51,569 bases of DNA from positions 1 to 51,569 of the forward strand of contig CAIJZY010000032.1 of assembly GCA_903825285.1 (NCBI GenBank). The letters are read 5' to 3'. Below are positions 24,412-32,693 of the stretch, piece by piece. Position 1 is the stretch's first letter; each line of letters opens with the position of its first letter. A program made the position numbers and the translations under genes. This DNA is from an uncultured Opitutia bacterium. GTDB taxonomy: Bacteria; Verrucomicrobiota; Verrucomicrobiia; Opitutales; Opitutaceae. The notes under the pieces are model-generated. The model searched no databases. It saw only the letters and a program-made list of their open reading frames with translations, and was not told the origin of the DNA.

Positions 24412-26271
24412 ATGGGCGCCTACGACTTCAACTTCGACCTGCCTCCCGGACTCAGCTACGCCCCCTCGCCCGAGCGCGTCCGCGCGCTCCAGGCGCTCAT
24501 GCCGAAGGACCCGTTCGCATTCGGCGTCGTCGTCACCGACCGCGCGGCGTGGGCGCCCTGGCGCGACGATCCCTTTGGAAAACTGGTCTTGAAGACGGCC
24601 CGCGAGCTCGCCGCGCAGCCCTACCCTGACTACACCGACGCGGCCTACCTCGACTGCCTCGTGAAGGAGGACGTGACGCAGATCAATAAGGTCATGCCGC
24701 TTGTGCGGAAGCGCCAGGTGGCCTTCATGCTCGCGGAGGCGATTTACGACCAGGGCGAATTCCTAGCGCCCATCGGCGCCGACCTGCGCGAGCTCGCGAA
24801 GCTGCGCTCCTGGATCCATCCCGGCAACGACCTCAAGCGCCTCAACTACGACGGCAAGACGGTGGAGTCCGACCTCGGCGTCGTGCACTTCGCGGCGAAC
24901 CTGGCGGAGATCGACTTCGTCCTCGGCCCGCGGCTGCCGGCCGACGTGCGCGCGCTGATCCGGTCGGAGACCGACCGCCGCGTGTTTGCGCCGCTGCGCC
25001 AGCGCCTCGAGTCCGGCCGCGATCTCTTCTGGTGGATCGACGTGAAGCACAACTGGAACTCCGTCTGCCTCGCCAGCATCGCCGAGGCCGCGGCGGCCCT
25101 CCAGCCCGCGGGCTACGACCGGGCGTGGTACCTCGCCTTCGCGGAGTCGCTGGTGAAGAATTTCCGCGACGGGTTCAACGACGACGGCGTCTGCACCGAG
25201 GGCGTGGGCTATTGGAGCTACGGCTTCATGCACTATCTCTCCCTCAGCGAGCTGCTCCGCATCGCCACCGCCGGCGCGATCGACCTGCTCGACGAACCGA
25301 AGATGACCCGCGTGGCCCGCTTCCCCGATCAGGTCGAGATCCAGCCCGGGGTGTTTCCCACCTTTGCCGACTGCGCCCTCGACGTGCAGCCGGTGCTGTG
25401 GGCGCGGATCTGGCGCGACAACCGCCGCGGCGAACCCGCGCACGCCGTCGCGCCGCTGCCCGCCGGCACCGACCCCTTCACCGGCATGAGCCTGCAGTTC
25501 GCGGCCGAGTCCCTGCTGTGGATGTTCCACACCCGCGAGCCCCGCCGGCCGCAGCGCGCGGCGCAGCCGCCCGAGCTCCGCAGCTGGTTTCAGCCCTCAT
25601 CCCTGCTCGTGTGCCGGCCCGGCCCGGCGACCAAGCGCCGCTTCTCGGCGACGCTTCTCGGCGGCAACAACGGCACCAATCACAATCACAACGACCTCGG
25701 CACCTTCACCGTCGTCCTCGACGGCCGCACGCTGGTCGTGGACCCGGGCGCCGAGACGTACAGCTTCCGCACCTTCAGCACGCACCGCTACGACAGCCCG
25801 CTGCTCAACTCGTTCGGCCATCCCGTGCCGCGCGTGGCCGGACACCTGCAGGAGGCCGGCGCCGAATACCATGCGCGGGTGGTGACGAAGGAGTTCACCC
25901 CGGACACGGACCGCGTCGTCCTCGACCTGAAACCCGGCTACGACGTGCCGGAGCTGCGCCGGCTGGAGCGCGAGTTCGTGTACGACCGCCGCGGCGAGGG
26001 ACAATTGACGATCACCGATACCGTGGAGTTCGCGACGCCCTCGGCCTTCGAGTCCGCACTGATCACGCTCGGCAAGGTGGCCGTGGACGGCGCGCGGGTG
26101 CGGCTCAGCGACGGCGCGGCCGTGCTCATCGCCGAGGTGACCATCGACGGCGCGCCGCTCGACATCGTCACCGAGACGATCGACCAGCCCCCGCATCCCA
26201 TCCGCCTCGCCCTCCGCTGCCGCGGCGAAGTCCGCACGGCCACGGTGCGCACCGTGCTGCGGCCGGCCTGA
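24412..26271 (+). CDS. Heparinase II/III-family protein
   Basis: A 619-residue protein. Residues 1-330 are helical, with WWIDVKHNWNSVCLASIAEAA near 206 and EGVGYWSYGFMHY near 262, giving the Asn, Tyr and His of an (alpha/alpha) toroid lyase. Residues 400-619 are beta-rich and open with GGNNGTNHNHNDLGTF, the heparinase II/III signature H-x-H-x-D, then VDPGAETYSFRTF. Such enzymes cleave uronate-containing polysaccharides by beta-elimination. There is no signal peptide, so it probably acts on imported oligosaccharides in the cytoplasm. Substrate cannot be assigned. Confidence 0.85.
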   Translation: MGAYDFNFDLPPGLSYAPSPERVRALQALMPKDPFAFGVVVTDRAAWAPWRDDPFGKLVLKTARELAAQPYPDYTDAAYLDCLVKEDVTQINKVMPLVRKRQVAFMLAEAIYDQGEFLAPIGADLRELAKLRSWIHPGNDLKRLNYDGKTVESDLGVVHFAANLAEIDFVLGPRLPADVRALIRSETDRRVFAPLRQRLESGRDLFWWIDVKHNWNSVCLASIAEAAAALQPAGYDRAWYLAFAESLVKNFRDGFNDDGVCTEGVGYWSYGFMHYLSLSELLRIATAGAIDLLDEPKMTRVARFPDQVEIQPGVFPTFADCALDVQPVLWARIWRDNRRGEPAHAVAPLPAGTDPFTGMSLQFAAESLLWMFHTREPRRPQRAAQPPELRSWFQPSSLLVCRPGPATKRRFSATLLGGNNGTNHNHNDLGTFTVVLDGRTLVVDPGAETYSFRTFSTHRYDSPLLNSFGHPVPRVAGHLQEAGAEYHARVVTKEFTPDTDRVVLDLKPGYDVPELRRLEREFVYDRRGEGQLTITDTVEFATPSAFESALITLGKVAVDGARVRLSDGAAVLIAEVTIDGAPLDIVTETIDQPPHPIRLALRCRGEVRTATVRTVLRPA

Positions 26272-26272
26272 G

Positions 26273-26288
26273 CCTCGTCCCGGCGAGG
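26273..26288. terminator. Possible shared hairpin between convergent genes
   Basis: CCTCG and CGAGG with a 6-base loop fill the 17-base gap between the heparinase-like gene and the convergent membrane gene ending at 26289. The stem is short and lacks a T-tract. Confidence 0.3.
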
Positions 26289-26705
26289 TCAGACGGTCTG
26301 CCGGGCCGGCTCGCGCCGGGCAAACCAGAGGTGCGTCGCGAAGCAGAGCGGAAACAGGAGCCAGAGGATCGGATTCGCGGTGATGACAAAGCACACGACC
26401 AATGCGTCCCCCAGCACGACCTGTGCAGGCCGCATGGACGGCGTGTAATGCGAGACGAGGTCAGCCACGCCCATCGCGAGGCCGGTCGTCCAGCAGGCTA
26501 GATAAAGGGTGACGATGCTCCAGAGTCCGAGCAGCACGCGCGAGCGCCGGTAAAACGGACGGGAAATTCGGTAGATCAACAGCCCGACCGCCGACGACAC
26601 CAGCAGGACATACAGGCAATGGTAGCCAGCTGTCCGCCAGGTGATCGCGGCGGGGAGAAGCCCCCAGAGCAGCCCTGTCACCAGCGCGCAGGCTGTTCGA
26701 TTCAT
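26289..26705 (-). CDS. Hypothetical four-helix membrane protein
   Basis: A 138-residue protein with four hydrophobic segments (ALVTGLLWGLLPAAITW, HCLYVLLVSSAVGLLIY, VLLGLWSIVTLYLACWTTGLAMGV, VVCFVITANPILWLLFPLCF). The family is not recognised. It begins 9 bases after the GNAT gene stops, on the same strand. Confidence 0.6.
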   Translation of the reverse strand: MNRTACALVTGLLWGLLPAAITWRTAGYHCLYVLLVSSAVGLLIYRISRPFYRRSRVLLGLWSIVTLYLACWTTGLAMGVADLVSHYTPSMRPAQVVLGDALVVCFVITANPILWLLFPLCFATHLWFARREPARQTV

Positions 26706-26714
26706 GGGAAAAGC

Positions 26715-27311
26715 TCAGTGCACATTCCGTCCCGCGCGCTCATGGGCGGGAAGGCGCTGAGGTTCATCTTGGTTGGCCTGCAAGGAGAGCTCATGGCGGA
26801 TGAAGTCATCCGGGTCGCTGCGCACCTTCACGAATCCCGCACGGGCGAGCACAGCCTCCGAGCGCGTGTTGCCCGGCTTGGTCCGGGCGAAGAGTCCGAC
26901 AAAGCCCGCCTCGGTCGCGAGTGTGATCAGGCCTCGCACGGCATTGGTCATCACGCCCCGATGATTGCGGCTCGACCAGTACCCGATCTCGGCGATCCGG
27001 GTGTTGGTCTTGATGTCGCAGGCCGCGGCCACGGCGCCGTCGCGGTCCACGACCGTGAAGACGAAATGCGTGCCGGCCGCCCACCCCTCGCCGGCCCACT
27101 GCAGAAAGTGCCGCGCCATGTCCGGCGTGTAGGCCTGCCCGCTCAGCCGGCCGCGGAACAGCCACTCGTAGATCTCCGGCTCGTTGCAGATCGCGGCGAT
27201 CCGCGCCAATGCCTCCGCCCCGGTGGGCACCTCGCTGGCGCGCACGAGGTGATACGTCTGCCCCGTGTGGTGGTTGGTGAGGGGGACGCGGATGTCCGGG
27301 GGGAACTTCAT
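26715..27311 (-). CDS. GNAT N-acetyltransferase, RimJ/RimL-like
   Basis: A 198-residue cytoplasmic protein. It shows the GNAT pattern: an N-terminal strand-helix, a beta-hairpin VFTVVDRDGAVAAACDIKTN, then AEIGYWSSRNHRGVMTNAVRGLITLA (acetyl-CoA pyrophosphate loop region) and TKPGNTRSEAVLARAGFVKV, the RimJ/RimL C-terminal signature N-x-R-S-x-x-x-L-x-x-x-G-F. These enzymes acetylate amino termini or small amines; the substrate is unknown. Confidence 0.82.
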   Translation of the reverse strand: MKFPPDIRVPLTNHHTGQTYHLVRASEVPTGAEALARIAAICNEPEIYEWLFRGRLSGQAYTPDMARHFLQWAGEGWAAGTHFVFTVVDRDGAVAAACDIKTNTRIAEIGYWSSRNHRGVMTNAVRGLITLATEAGFVGLFARTKPGNTRSEAVLARAGFVKVRSDPDDFIRHELSLQANQDEPQRLPAHERAGRNVH

Positions 27312-27320
27312 CGCGGAACT

Positions 27321-27851
27321 TTATCCCTGTGCCTTTGCCGGGCCCGTGACCTCGGCAATGAAGTGATCGGCGTCGACATACTTGCGCATGCCCATGTTCC
27401 GATGGGCGCCCTGCGGGTCCCACTCCCCGACAACTGTCTTGGTGCCATCGTTCATAAAATCCTCCGTTTTCTCGAGCGTCAGATAGCGGTAGGTGTCACC
27501 CTGCTTTTCAATGAGGACAAAATAGCAGAGCGGGATGTCGTCGGGCGGCGCGAAGGTGATCAGGACCTGCGTATTGCCGGGCAGCGTGCGCACCGTCAGC
27601 TGCTGGGCATATTCCGGGCCGACGATTTGGCCAGCCGCCTGGACCAGCTTGTCCAATGCCCCATGGCTTAGGTCGGCGAAAAAATGGCCGCTCGAGTTAT
27701 GGGTCCATTTGGGCAGGAGACTGTGTTCGAAATAATAGATCTTCTGATGGAGCGTCGGCTCGGCCTGGGATTTCTCGTCAGCCGCGCTGAGCAGCGGGCA
27801 GATCCAAACGAGGGCACAGAAGGCAAGCAGGACGAAGCCGGGGCGTTTCAT
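27321..27851 (-). CDS. Exported hypothetical protein
   Basis: A 176-residue protein starting at ATG 27849-27851 with a signal peptide (FVLLAFCALVWICPLLSAAD). The mature domain holds HQKIYYFEHSLLPKWTHNS and VLITFAPPDDIPLCYFVLIEKQGDTYRYLTLEKT, a helix followed by a curved beta-sheet pattern. Family not recognised. It lies 65 bases downstream of the AlkD-like gene. Confidence 0.6.
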   Translation of the reverse strand: MKRPGFVLLAFCALVWICPLLSAADEKSQAEPTLHQKIYYFEHSLLPKWTHNSSGHFFADLSHGALDKLVQAAGQIVGPEYAQQLTVRTLPGNTQVLITFAPPDDIPLCYFVLIEKQGDTYRYLTLEKTEDFMNDGTKTVVGEWDPQGAHRNMGMRKYVDADHFIAEVTGPAKAQG

Positions 27852-27916
27852 GGGGGGAGTGGATGCGTGGTTGGGGTGATCTGGGTCGGATTCGAGTCGG
27901 CACAAGCTGGCTGGCC

Positions 27917-28624
27917 TCAGCATTTCGCGGTCTTACGCTTTTTCCCGAGAGCGCCCCGCTTGGCAACCTTGCGGATATAGTCCGGCGAGAAGGGAATCTG
28001 GCACGCCGTGTCGCCCATGTTCGCCGTCACGGGACCGATCTGATCCCCGGTCTTGAGCGCGATCTCGGTCAGCGGCTGCACATAGACACCCACTGCGATC
28101 ACGAACGCGTTCATCTGGGGACGCGCGGCATCCGGCGCCTGATGGATCGTCTTCTGCACCCGCTGCAGCAGGCGCTTCAGCTCCGCCAGGTCCAGGTCCG
28201 CGTCGGCCTTGATGGAAACCAGGCTGCCCAGGGTCGCCCAGCCGGCGGCGGCGATGGAGGCCGTTTTCGAATCGATCCATGCCAGCGCCGCCTCCCAGCC
28301 GTGGGGACTGCCCGCCGCGACCCACGGCACGGTCGCGCCGTAGAGCGGCCGGCAATAGGCCTGCTCGACCCAGCGCTGGAGATCCTTCCGCGTCATGCGC
28401 GCATCGTCGGCGATCAAGCCCGCCAGGTACATCGCGTCGTAGACGCCCGTGGCGTAGAGCTCGAGCGCGAGCGCGTAGTCCTGCTTGACGCGCTTCTGGA
28501 TTTTCTGGAGCTCGCTGATCTTCACGCCGTAGCACGGCTCCTTCACGCCGTGGTTGAAGATCACGCGCTTGTAGCCGTCGCTCCCGAGCGGCTTGATCTC
28601 AGCGAGGATTGCCTTGGCGGTCAT
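27917..28624 (-). CDS. AlkD-like DNA alkylation repair protein
   Basis: A 235-residue all-helical HEAT-like protein. Segments GYKRVIFNHGVKEPCYGVKISELQKIQKRVKQDY, YDAMYLAGLIADDARMTRKDLQRWVEQAY and WATLGSLVSIKADADLDLAELKRLL match the DNA alkylation repair (AlkC/AlkD) superfamily. Members excise bulky or cationic alkylated bases without base flipping. Whether the catalytic Asp/Trp set is complete cannot be settled here. It ends KKRKTAKC, a basic tail. Confidence 0.8.
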   Translation of the reverse strand: MTAKAILAEIKPLGSDGYKRVIFNHGVKEPCYGVKISELQKIQKRVKQDYALALELYATGVYDAMYLAGLIADDARMTRKDLQRWVEQAYCRPLYGATVPWVAAGSPHGWEAALAWIDSKTASIAAAGWATLGSLVSIKADADLDLAELKRLLQRVQKTIHQAPDAARPQMNAFVIAVGVYVQPLTEIALKTGDQIGPVTANMGDTACQIPFSPDYIRKVAKRGALGKKRKTAKC

Positions 28625-28684
28625 GCGTTCGTCCTGCCGTGGTGGACTGCGATGTTCTAGTCAGCAAGATATCAGCCGGCCGGC

Positions 28685-29161
28685 TCACCGGCCGTCAGCC
28701 GCCCGCTCGAGCGCGGCGATGTCGATCTTCACCATCTCCATCATCGCCTCCATCGCCCGGCGCGCGCGGCCCGCGTCCGGGTCGGAGAGCAGCTCACTGA
28801 GACGGCGGGGAACGATCTGCCAAGAGAGGCCCCAGCGGTCCTTGAGCCAGCCGCAGGCCACTTCCGTCCCGTCCTTTGTCAGCGCCGTCCATAGCCGGTC
28901 CACCTCGGCCTGCGTGTCGCAGTGGATCTGGAAGGAGACCGCCTCGTTGAAGGTGAACTGCGGGCCGCCGTTCAGGCCGAGGTAGCCGGTGCCGGCCAGG
29001 GTGAACTCGACGGTGAGCACCGTGCCCGCGGGGCCGCTCGGCGTGTCGGCGGGTGAACGGTAGATCTGGTCGATGCGCGAATTCGGCAGCAGCGACACGT
29101 AGAACTTGGCGGCTTCCTCCGCCTGGCCATTGAACCACAGGCATGGGGTGATCTTCTGCAT
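28685..29161 (-). CDS. PhnB-like VOC protein (3-demethylubiquinone methyltransferase-like fold)
   Basis: A 158-residue protein with the opening KITPCLWFNGQAEEAAKFYVSLLPNSRI, then LTVEFTLAGTGYLGLNGGP and WGLSWQIVPRRLSELL. These are diagnostic of the PhnB-like VOC subgroup, whose biochemical role is mostly unknown despite the old methyltransferase label. A Shine-Dalgarno-like AGGAGA lies 6 bases before the ATG, one of few clear ones in the window. It follows the DUF2164 gene by 10 bases. Confidence 0.88.
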   Translation of the reverse strand: MQKITPCLWFNGQAEEAAKFYVSLLPNSRIDQIYRSPADTPSGPAGTVLTVEFTLAGTGYLGLNGGPQFTFNEAVSFQIHCDTQAEVDRLWTALTKDGTEVACGWLKDRWGLSWQIVPRRLSELLSDPDAGRARRAMEAMMEMVKIDIAALERAADGR

Positions 29162-29171
29162 CGGGGTCTCC

Positions 29172-29429
29172 TTATTTTCGTTTTTTCTGCCAGTAGGTCA
29201 GGCCCGGCTCGAAGACCATGCCCGGCAGGTCCTCGACCCGCGCGCGGAAATACTCCTCGGCGTCCCGCACGCCCTGGTTGTACGCGAGCGGCGCGATCTC
29301 CTGCTGGAGATAGTCCAGCAGCAGCTTCGCCTTCAGCTCGCTGAGCTCCTGGTCCAGCTCGGATGAGAAATATTTCCTCAGCGAATGAAGGACCTCCTCG
29401 GTTTCCTGCGGGGTGAGTTTGATGGCCAT
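29172..29429 (-). CDS. DUF2164-family small protein
   Basis: An 85-residue cytoplasmic protein: MAIKLTPQETEEVLHSLRKYFSSELDQELSELKAKLLLDYLQQEIAPLAYNQGVRDAEEYFRARVEDL. This order of amphipathic helices ending in a P-x-x-YNQGV-x-D motif is typical of DUF2164. Function unknown. It lies between two VOC genes with gaps of 24 and 10 bases, suggesting one transcript. Confidence 0.85.
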   Translation of the reverse strand: MAIKLTPQETEEVLHSLRKYFSSELDQELSELKAKLLLDYLQQEIAPLAYNQGVRDAEEYFRARVEDLPGMVFEPGLTYWQKKRK

Positions 29430-29453
29430 GGCGGGTCGCGGTTGAGAGCGCGG

Positions 29454-29810
29454 CTAGGCTTCCGGCGTCTCGCAGCCGAAGGAGAGGCGATTGCCGTCGG
29501 CATCGGTGACGATGAAATCCCGCAGGCCGTAGGGCTGGTCCTGCGGCGGCGCCTTCACGTTCGCGCCCTTCCGCTGCAGGTCGGCGTAGTAGGAATCCAC
29601 CTCGTCGCAGAACCCATAGACCGCGCCGCCGCCCAGCGGCTGCCCATGGAGGGTGCTGCCGGTGAGGTGGAGCCGCAGTTCCCCGCGCACGAGCCCGGCA
29701 TAGTCGCCGAAGCGGAATTCCTCGGTGAACCCGAACACCTCCACATACTGCTGGAGTGCGGACTCGAGGCGGGTGACGCGAAAGACCGTGGCGGCGCGGT
29801 GCGGGGTCAT
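29454..29810 (-). CDS. VOC-family protein (bleomycin-resistance/glyoxalase-like)
   Basis: A 118-residue protein starting at ATG 29808-29810. It has FRVTRLESALQQYVEVFGFTEEFRFGDYAGLVRGELRLHLTG and YGLRDFIVTDADGNRLSFG, the two beta-alpha-beta-beta-beta halves of a small VOC dimer, with the C-terminal DADGN turn and Gly-rich end. Such proteins bind antibiotics or catalyse metal-dependent steps. It heads a three-gene unit with DUF2164 and the PhnB-like gene. Confidence 0.8.
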   Translation of the reverse strand: MTPHRAATVFRVTRLESALQQYVEVFGFTEEFRFGDYAGLVRGELRLHLTGSTLHGQPLGGGAVYGFCDEVDSYYADLQRKGANVKAPPQDQPYGLRDFIVTDADGNRLSFGCETPEA

Positions 29811-29988
29811 GGTTCCTGGGGGTGCGGAGACGTTGCACACCTCGGGGTGCGCCGCCAACCGAATTTGCGGTGAACGGGCGCGCTGAACATTCCGTCACGC
29901 GGGATTTGCCTCCGGGCGAGGGACAACTCACAAGCATCCCGCCCCCATCCCCTCGCGCGGTCGCAGTCCCGCGATCCCGCCCCACCCC

Positions 29989-31035
29989 ATGCCTCCTGCT
30001 GCCAACCCCATTTTCGGCACGCTGTTCCACGCCTGCGGCGGACTCTGCGCCTCCCTCTGCTACACGCCCCAGACCAAGGTCCGGCGCTGGTCGTGGGAAA
30101 CCTACTGGCTGGTGCAGGCCGCGTTCTGCTGGCTCCTCCTGCCGATCGTCGGCGCGCTGCTCACCATCCCCGAGCTCGGCGCCGTGCTCGCCGAGGCGCC
30201 CAAGGCCGCGATGCTGCGCTCGTTCGGGCTCGGCGCGCTCTACGGCATTGGCGGCATTTCCTTCGGCGTCGCCATCCGCTACCTGGGCTTCGCCCTGACC
30301 TACTCCATCGCCGTCGGCCTCTCCAGCGTGCTCGGCACGCTGCTGCCGCCGCTGGTCGCGGGCCGGCTCGGCGCGACCCTCGCCGGCCAGGGCGGCGGCT
30401 GGGTCATCGGCGGCGTGCTCATCGGCGCGGTCGGCATCGGCATCTGCGGCTGGTCGGGCTGGCTCAAGGAGGGCGACCTCAAGGGAGCCGCGCAGCCCAC
30501 GTCGTTCTCGGCGAGGAAGGGCGTGCCGCTCTGCCTCCTCGCCGGCGTGCTCTCGGCCGTCTTCAGCTTCTCGCTCGCCGCCGGCCAGCCCGTGGCCGAC
30601 GTCGCCGCGGCCCACGGCGCGGGCCACTACCAGGGCAATGTGATCTACCTGTTCTCCAACACCGGGGCCTTCGCCACGTCGCTGCTCTACTGCCTCTGGC
30701 TCGGGCGGCGGAACCGCTCCATGGGGGAATATTTCTCCCGGGAGACCCCGCTCGCGGGCAACTGGCTGCTGTCCGCGCTGAGCGGGCTGCTCTGGTACTG
30801 CCAGTTCTTCTTCTACGGTCTCGGCCACACGCGCATGGGCCCGTACGGCTTCTCCAGCTGGGCGCTGCACATGATCATGCTGGTCGCGTTCAGCAACCTC
30901 CTCGGCCTCTCGCTCCGCGAATGGCGCGGCTGTCGGGCGCGGACCGTGCGGACGCTGTCGTTCGCGCTGACCGTCCTCGTCGCCGCGGTGCTCATCATCG
31001 CCTACGGGAACAACGTCGGCTCCAGCGCCGGCTGA
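29989..31035 (+). CDS. rhaT: L-rhamnose/H+ symporter, RhaT family
   Basis: A 348-residue inner-membrane protein with ten hydrophobic helices. Segments FGTLFHACGGLCASLCYTPQTKVRRWSWETYW, LYGIGGISFGVAIRYLGFALTYSIAVGLSSVLGTLLPPL and YCQFFFYGLGHTRMGPYGFSSWALHMIMLVAFSNLLGL are the RhaT signatures. It takes up L-rhamnose (or a closely related 6-deoxyhexose) with a proton. It is the first gene of a plus-strand cluster that includes rhaM, which supports rhamnose as the substrate. Confidence 0.92.
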   Translation: MPPAANPIFGTLFHACGGLCASLCYTPQTKVRRWSWETYWLVQAAFCWLLLPIVGALLTIPELGAVLAEAPKAAMLRSFGLGALYGIGGISFGVAIRYLGFALTYSIAVGLSSVLGTLLPPLVAGRLGATLAGQGGGWVIGGVLIGAVGIGICGWSGWLKEGDLKGAAQPTSFSARKGVPLCLLAGVLSAVFSFSLAAGQPVADVAAAHGAGHYQGNVIYLFSNTGAFATSLLYCLWLGRRNRSMGEYFSRETPLAGNWLLSALSGLLWYCQFFFYGLGHTRMGPYGFSSWALHMIMLVAFSNLLGLSLREWRGCRARTVRTLSFALTVLVAAVLIIAYGNNVGSSAG

Positions 31036-31141
31036 GCCGGCCCGCGCGGGCGGGCGCGACAGGATGGATTGCCAAACCCCGCGGTTTCAGCGTAGCTGGC
31101 GGGGCCCCGGCTCACTTCACCCCCCCCGGTCAAGTCCCCCC

Positions 31142-32344
31142 ATGAGCATGTTCAACACGGTTGGCGGCGCAACGGCCCAGCTCGTCCGCACGGCGGGCGC
31201 GCGGCGCAAGCTCGAGCGCATGAACCGCGCGCTGCGCCACGAGGAGCCCGACCGGGTGCCGATCAGCGACTTCTTCTGGGGCGACTTCACCCGCCGCTGG
31301 CAGCAGGACCTCGGGCTCCCGGCCACCGCCAGCCCCTACTACCACTACGACCTCGATTGGATCGTCACGATCCCGAACATGGACCCGTGGATCCGGCCGT
31401 TCGAGACGCTGCGTGAGACGCCGACGGAGGTGACGGTGAAGACGGGCTTCGGCGCGATCATGCACAAGTACTTCGCGCTCCCGATGCCGGAGATGAGCGC
31501 GTGGGAGACGGACACCTTCGAGAAGCTGCAGCGCGCGGAGTTCGACCCGCCGGACGACCCGCGGCGGTTCTTCAGCGCCGGCGACAACCAGATCGCGGGC
31601 GTGGGCGATGGCTTCGAGCGCAACTCGCCCCCGTGGATCGAGACCGTGCGCTCGTTGTGGCCGGATTTCCCCGTGTACGGCAGCATGATCGAGGTCAGCG
31701 AGTGCCTCACGCGCCTGATCGGCCAGGAGCGCGCCCTGCTCTGGATGGGCGAGGAGCCCGACGCGATGGGCGAGGTCATCAACCGCCTCGGCGCCTATTA
31801 CCTCGCCATGGCGCAGGCCGAGATCGAAGCCGGCGCAGGGCTGCTCGACGGCTTCGTGATCTGGGGCGACGTGGCGTACAAGCAGGGGATGTTCTTCTCA
31901 CCGGCCTACTGGCGGAGATACTTCAAGCCCTGGGTGGAGCGGATCGTCGCGGCCGCCCACGCCGCGGGCCTGCCGGTCATCTACCACGGCTGCGGCAACG
32001 TGCACGCGATCTTCCCGGATTACATCGAGGCGGGGATCGACGCCTACAATCCGCTCGAGGCCAAGGCCGGCATGGACGCGCTCGACCTGCGCCGCCGCTA
32101 CGGCCACCGCATGGCCTTCTGCGGCAACAGCGACGTCCAGGTCTGGGAACAGGGCGACCGCGCCGCCATCCGCCGCGAGGTGCTGCGCAAGCTGAACGCC
32201 GCGAAGGGCGGCGGCCTCATCTTCCAGAGCGACCACTCGGTCACGAGCGCGGTGTCCGGCCAGACCTACGACTACATCGTCCAGCTCGTCCGCGAGCACG
32301 GCCGCTACCCGCTCCAGCTGGAGGAGTTGGACGGCATCCTTTGA
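31142..32344 (+). CDS. UroD-superfamily protein in the rhamnose operon (first)
   Basis: A 400-residue TIM-barrel protein. The family opening RRKLERMNRALRHEEPDRVPISDFFWG follows a 20-residue extension. H282 and C284 (VIYHGCGNVHAIFPDYIEAGIDAYNPLEAKAGMD) form the H-x-C pair of corrinoid-type methyltransferase relatives, with C327 in MAFCGNSD. The place of the third zinc ligand, Cys in MtaA-like proteins, reads GGLIFQSDHS, so Cys is missing and H365 is near. True UroD function is unlikely. It stops 4 bases before rhaM, so they are surely co-transcribed. A role in processing a modified rhamnose is inference. Confidence 0.75.
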   Translation: MSMFNTVGGATAQLVRTAGARRKLERMNRALRHEEPDRVPISDFFWGDFTRRWQQDLGLPATASPYYHYDLDWIVTIPNMDPWIRPFETLRETPTEVTVKTGFGAIMHKYFALPMPEMSAWETDTFEKLQRAEFDPPDDPRRFFSAGDNQIAGVGDGFERNSPPWIETVRSLWPDFPVYGSMIEVSECLTRLIGQERALLWMGEEPDAMGEVINRLGAYYLAMAQAEIEAGAGLLDGFVIWGDVAYKQGMFFSPAYWRRYFKPWVERIVAAAHAAGLPVIYHGCGNVHAIFPDYIEAGIDAYNPLEAKAGMDALDLRRRYGHRMAFCGNSDVQVWEQGDRAAIRREVLRKLNAAKGGGLIFQSDHSVTSAVSGQTYDYIVQLVREHGRYPLQLEELDGIL

Positions 32345-32348
32345 TCCC

Positions 32349-32687
32349 ATGAAACGCTACGGCATGGTCCTCGGGCTTCGGCCGGAAAAGGTCGAAGAGT
32401 ACAAGCAGCTCCACGCGGCCGCCTGGCCGGACGTGCTCAAGAAGATCCGGGAGTGTCACATCCAGAACTACTCGATCTACCTGCGCACGCTCGACGACGG
32501 CCGGCCCTACCTGTTCAGCTATTTTGAGTACACCGGCACCGACTTCGCCGCCGACATGGCAAAGATGGCCGCCGATCCCACCACGCAGCGCTGGTGGGAT
32601 GTCTGCAAGCCCTGCCAGCAGCCCCTCGCCCATCGCGCGCCCGGCGAATGGTGGAGTCCCATGGAGGAAGTCTTCCACACCGGCTGA
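32349..32687 (+). CDS. rhaM: L-rhamnose mutarotase
   Basis: A 112-residue protein that interconverts alpha- and beta-L-rhamnose. MKRYGMVLGLRPEKVEEYKQLHAAAWPDV aligns with E. coli RhaM (YiiL), with catalytic Tyr18 and His22 at the same numbers. RWWDVCKPCQQPL carries the sugar-binding Trp pair, and the end WWSPMEEVFHTG is also typical. It sits between two UroD-like genes with gaps of 4 and 6 bases, in the rhaT cluster. Confidence 0.95.
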   Translation: MKRYGMVLGLRPEKVEEYKQLHAAAWPDVLKKIRECHIQNYSIYLRTLDDGRPYLFSYFEYTGTDFAADMAKMAADPTTQRWWDVCKPCQQPLAHRAPGEWWSPMEEVFHTG

Positions 32688-32693
32688 CCCGCC

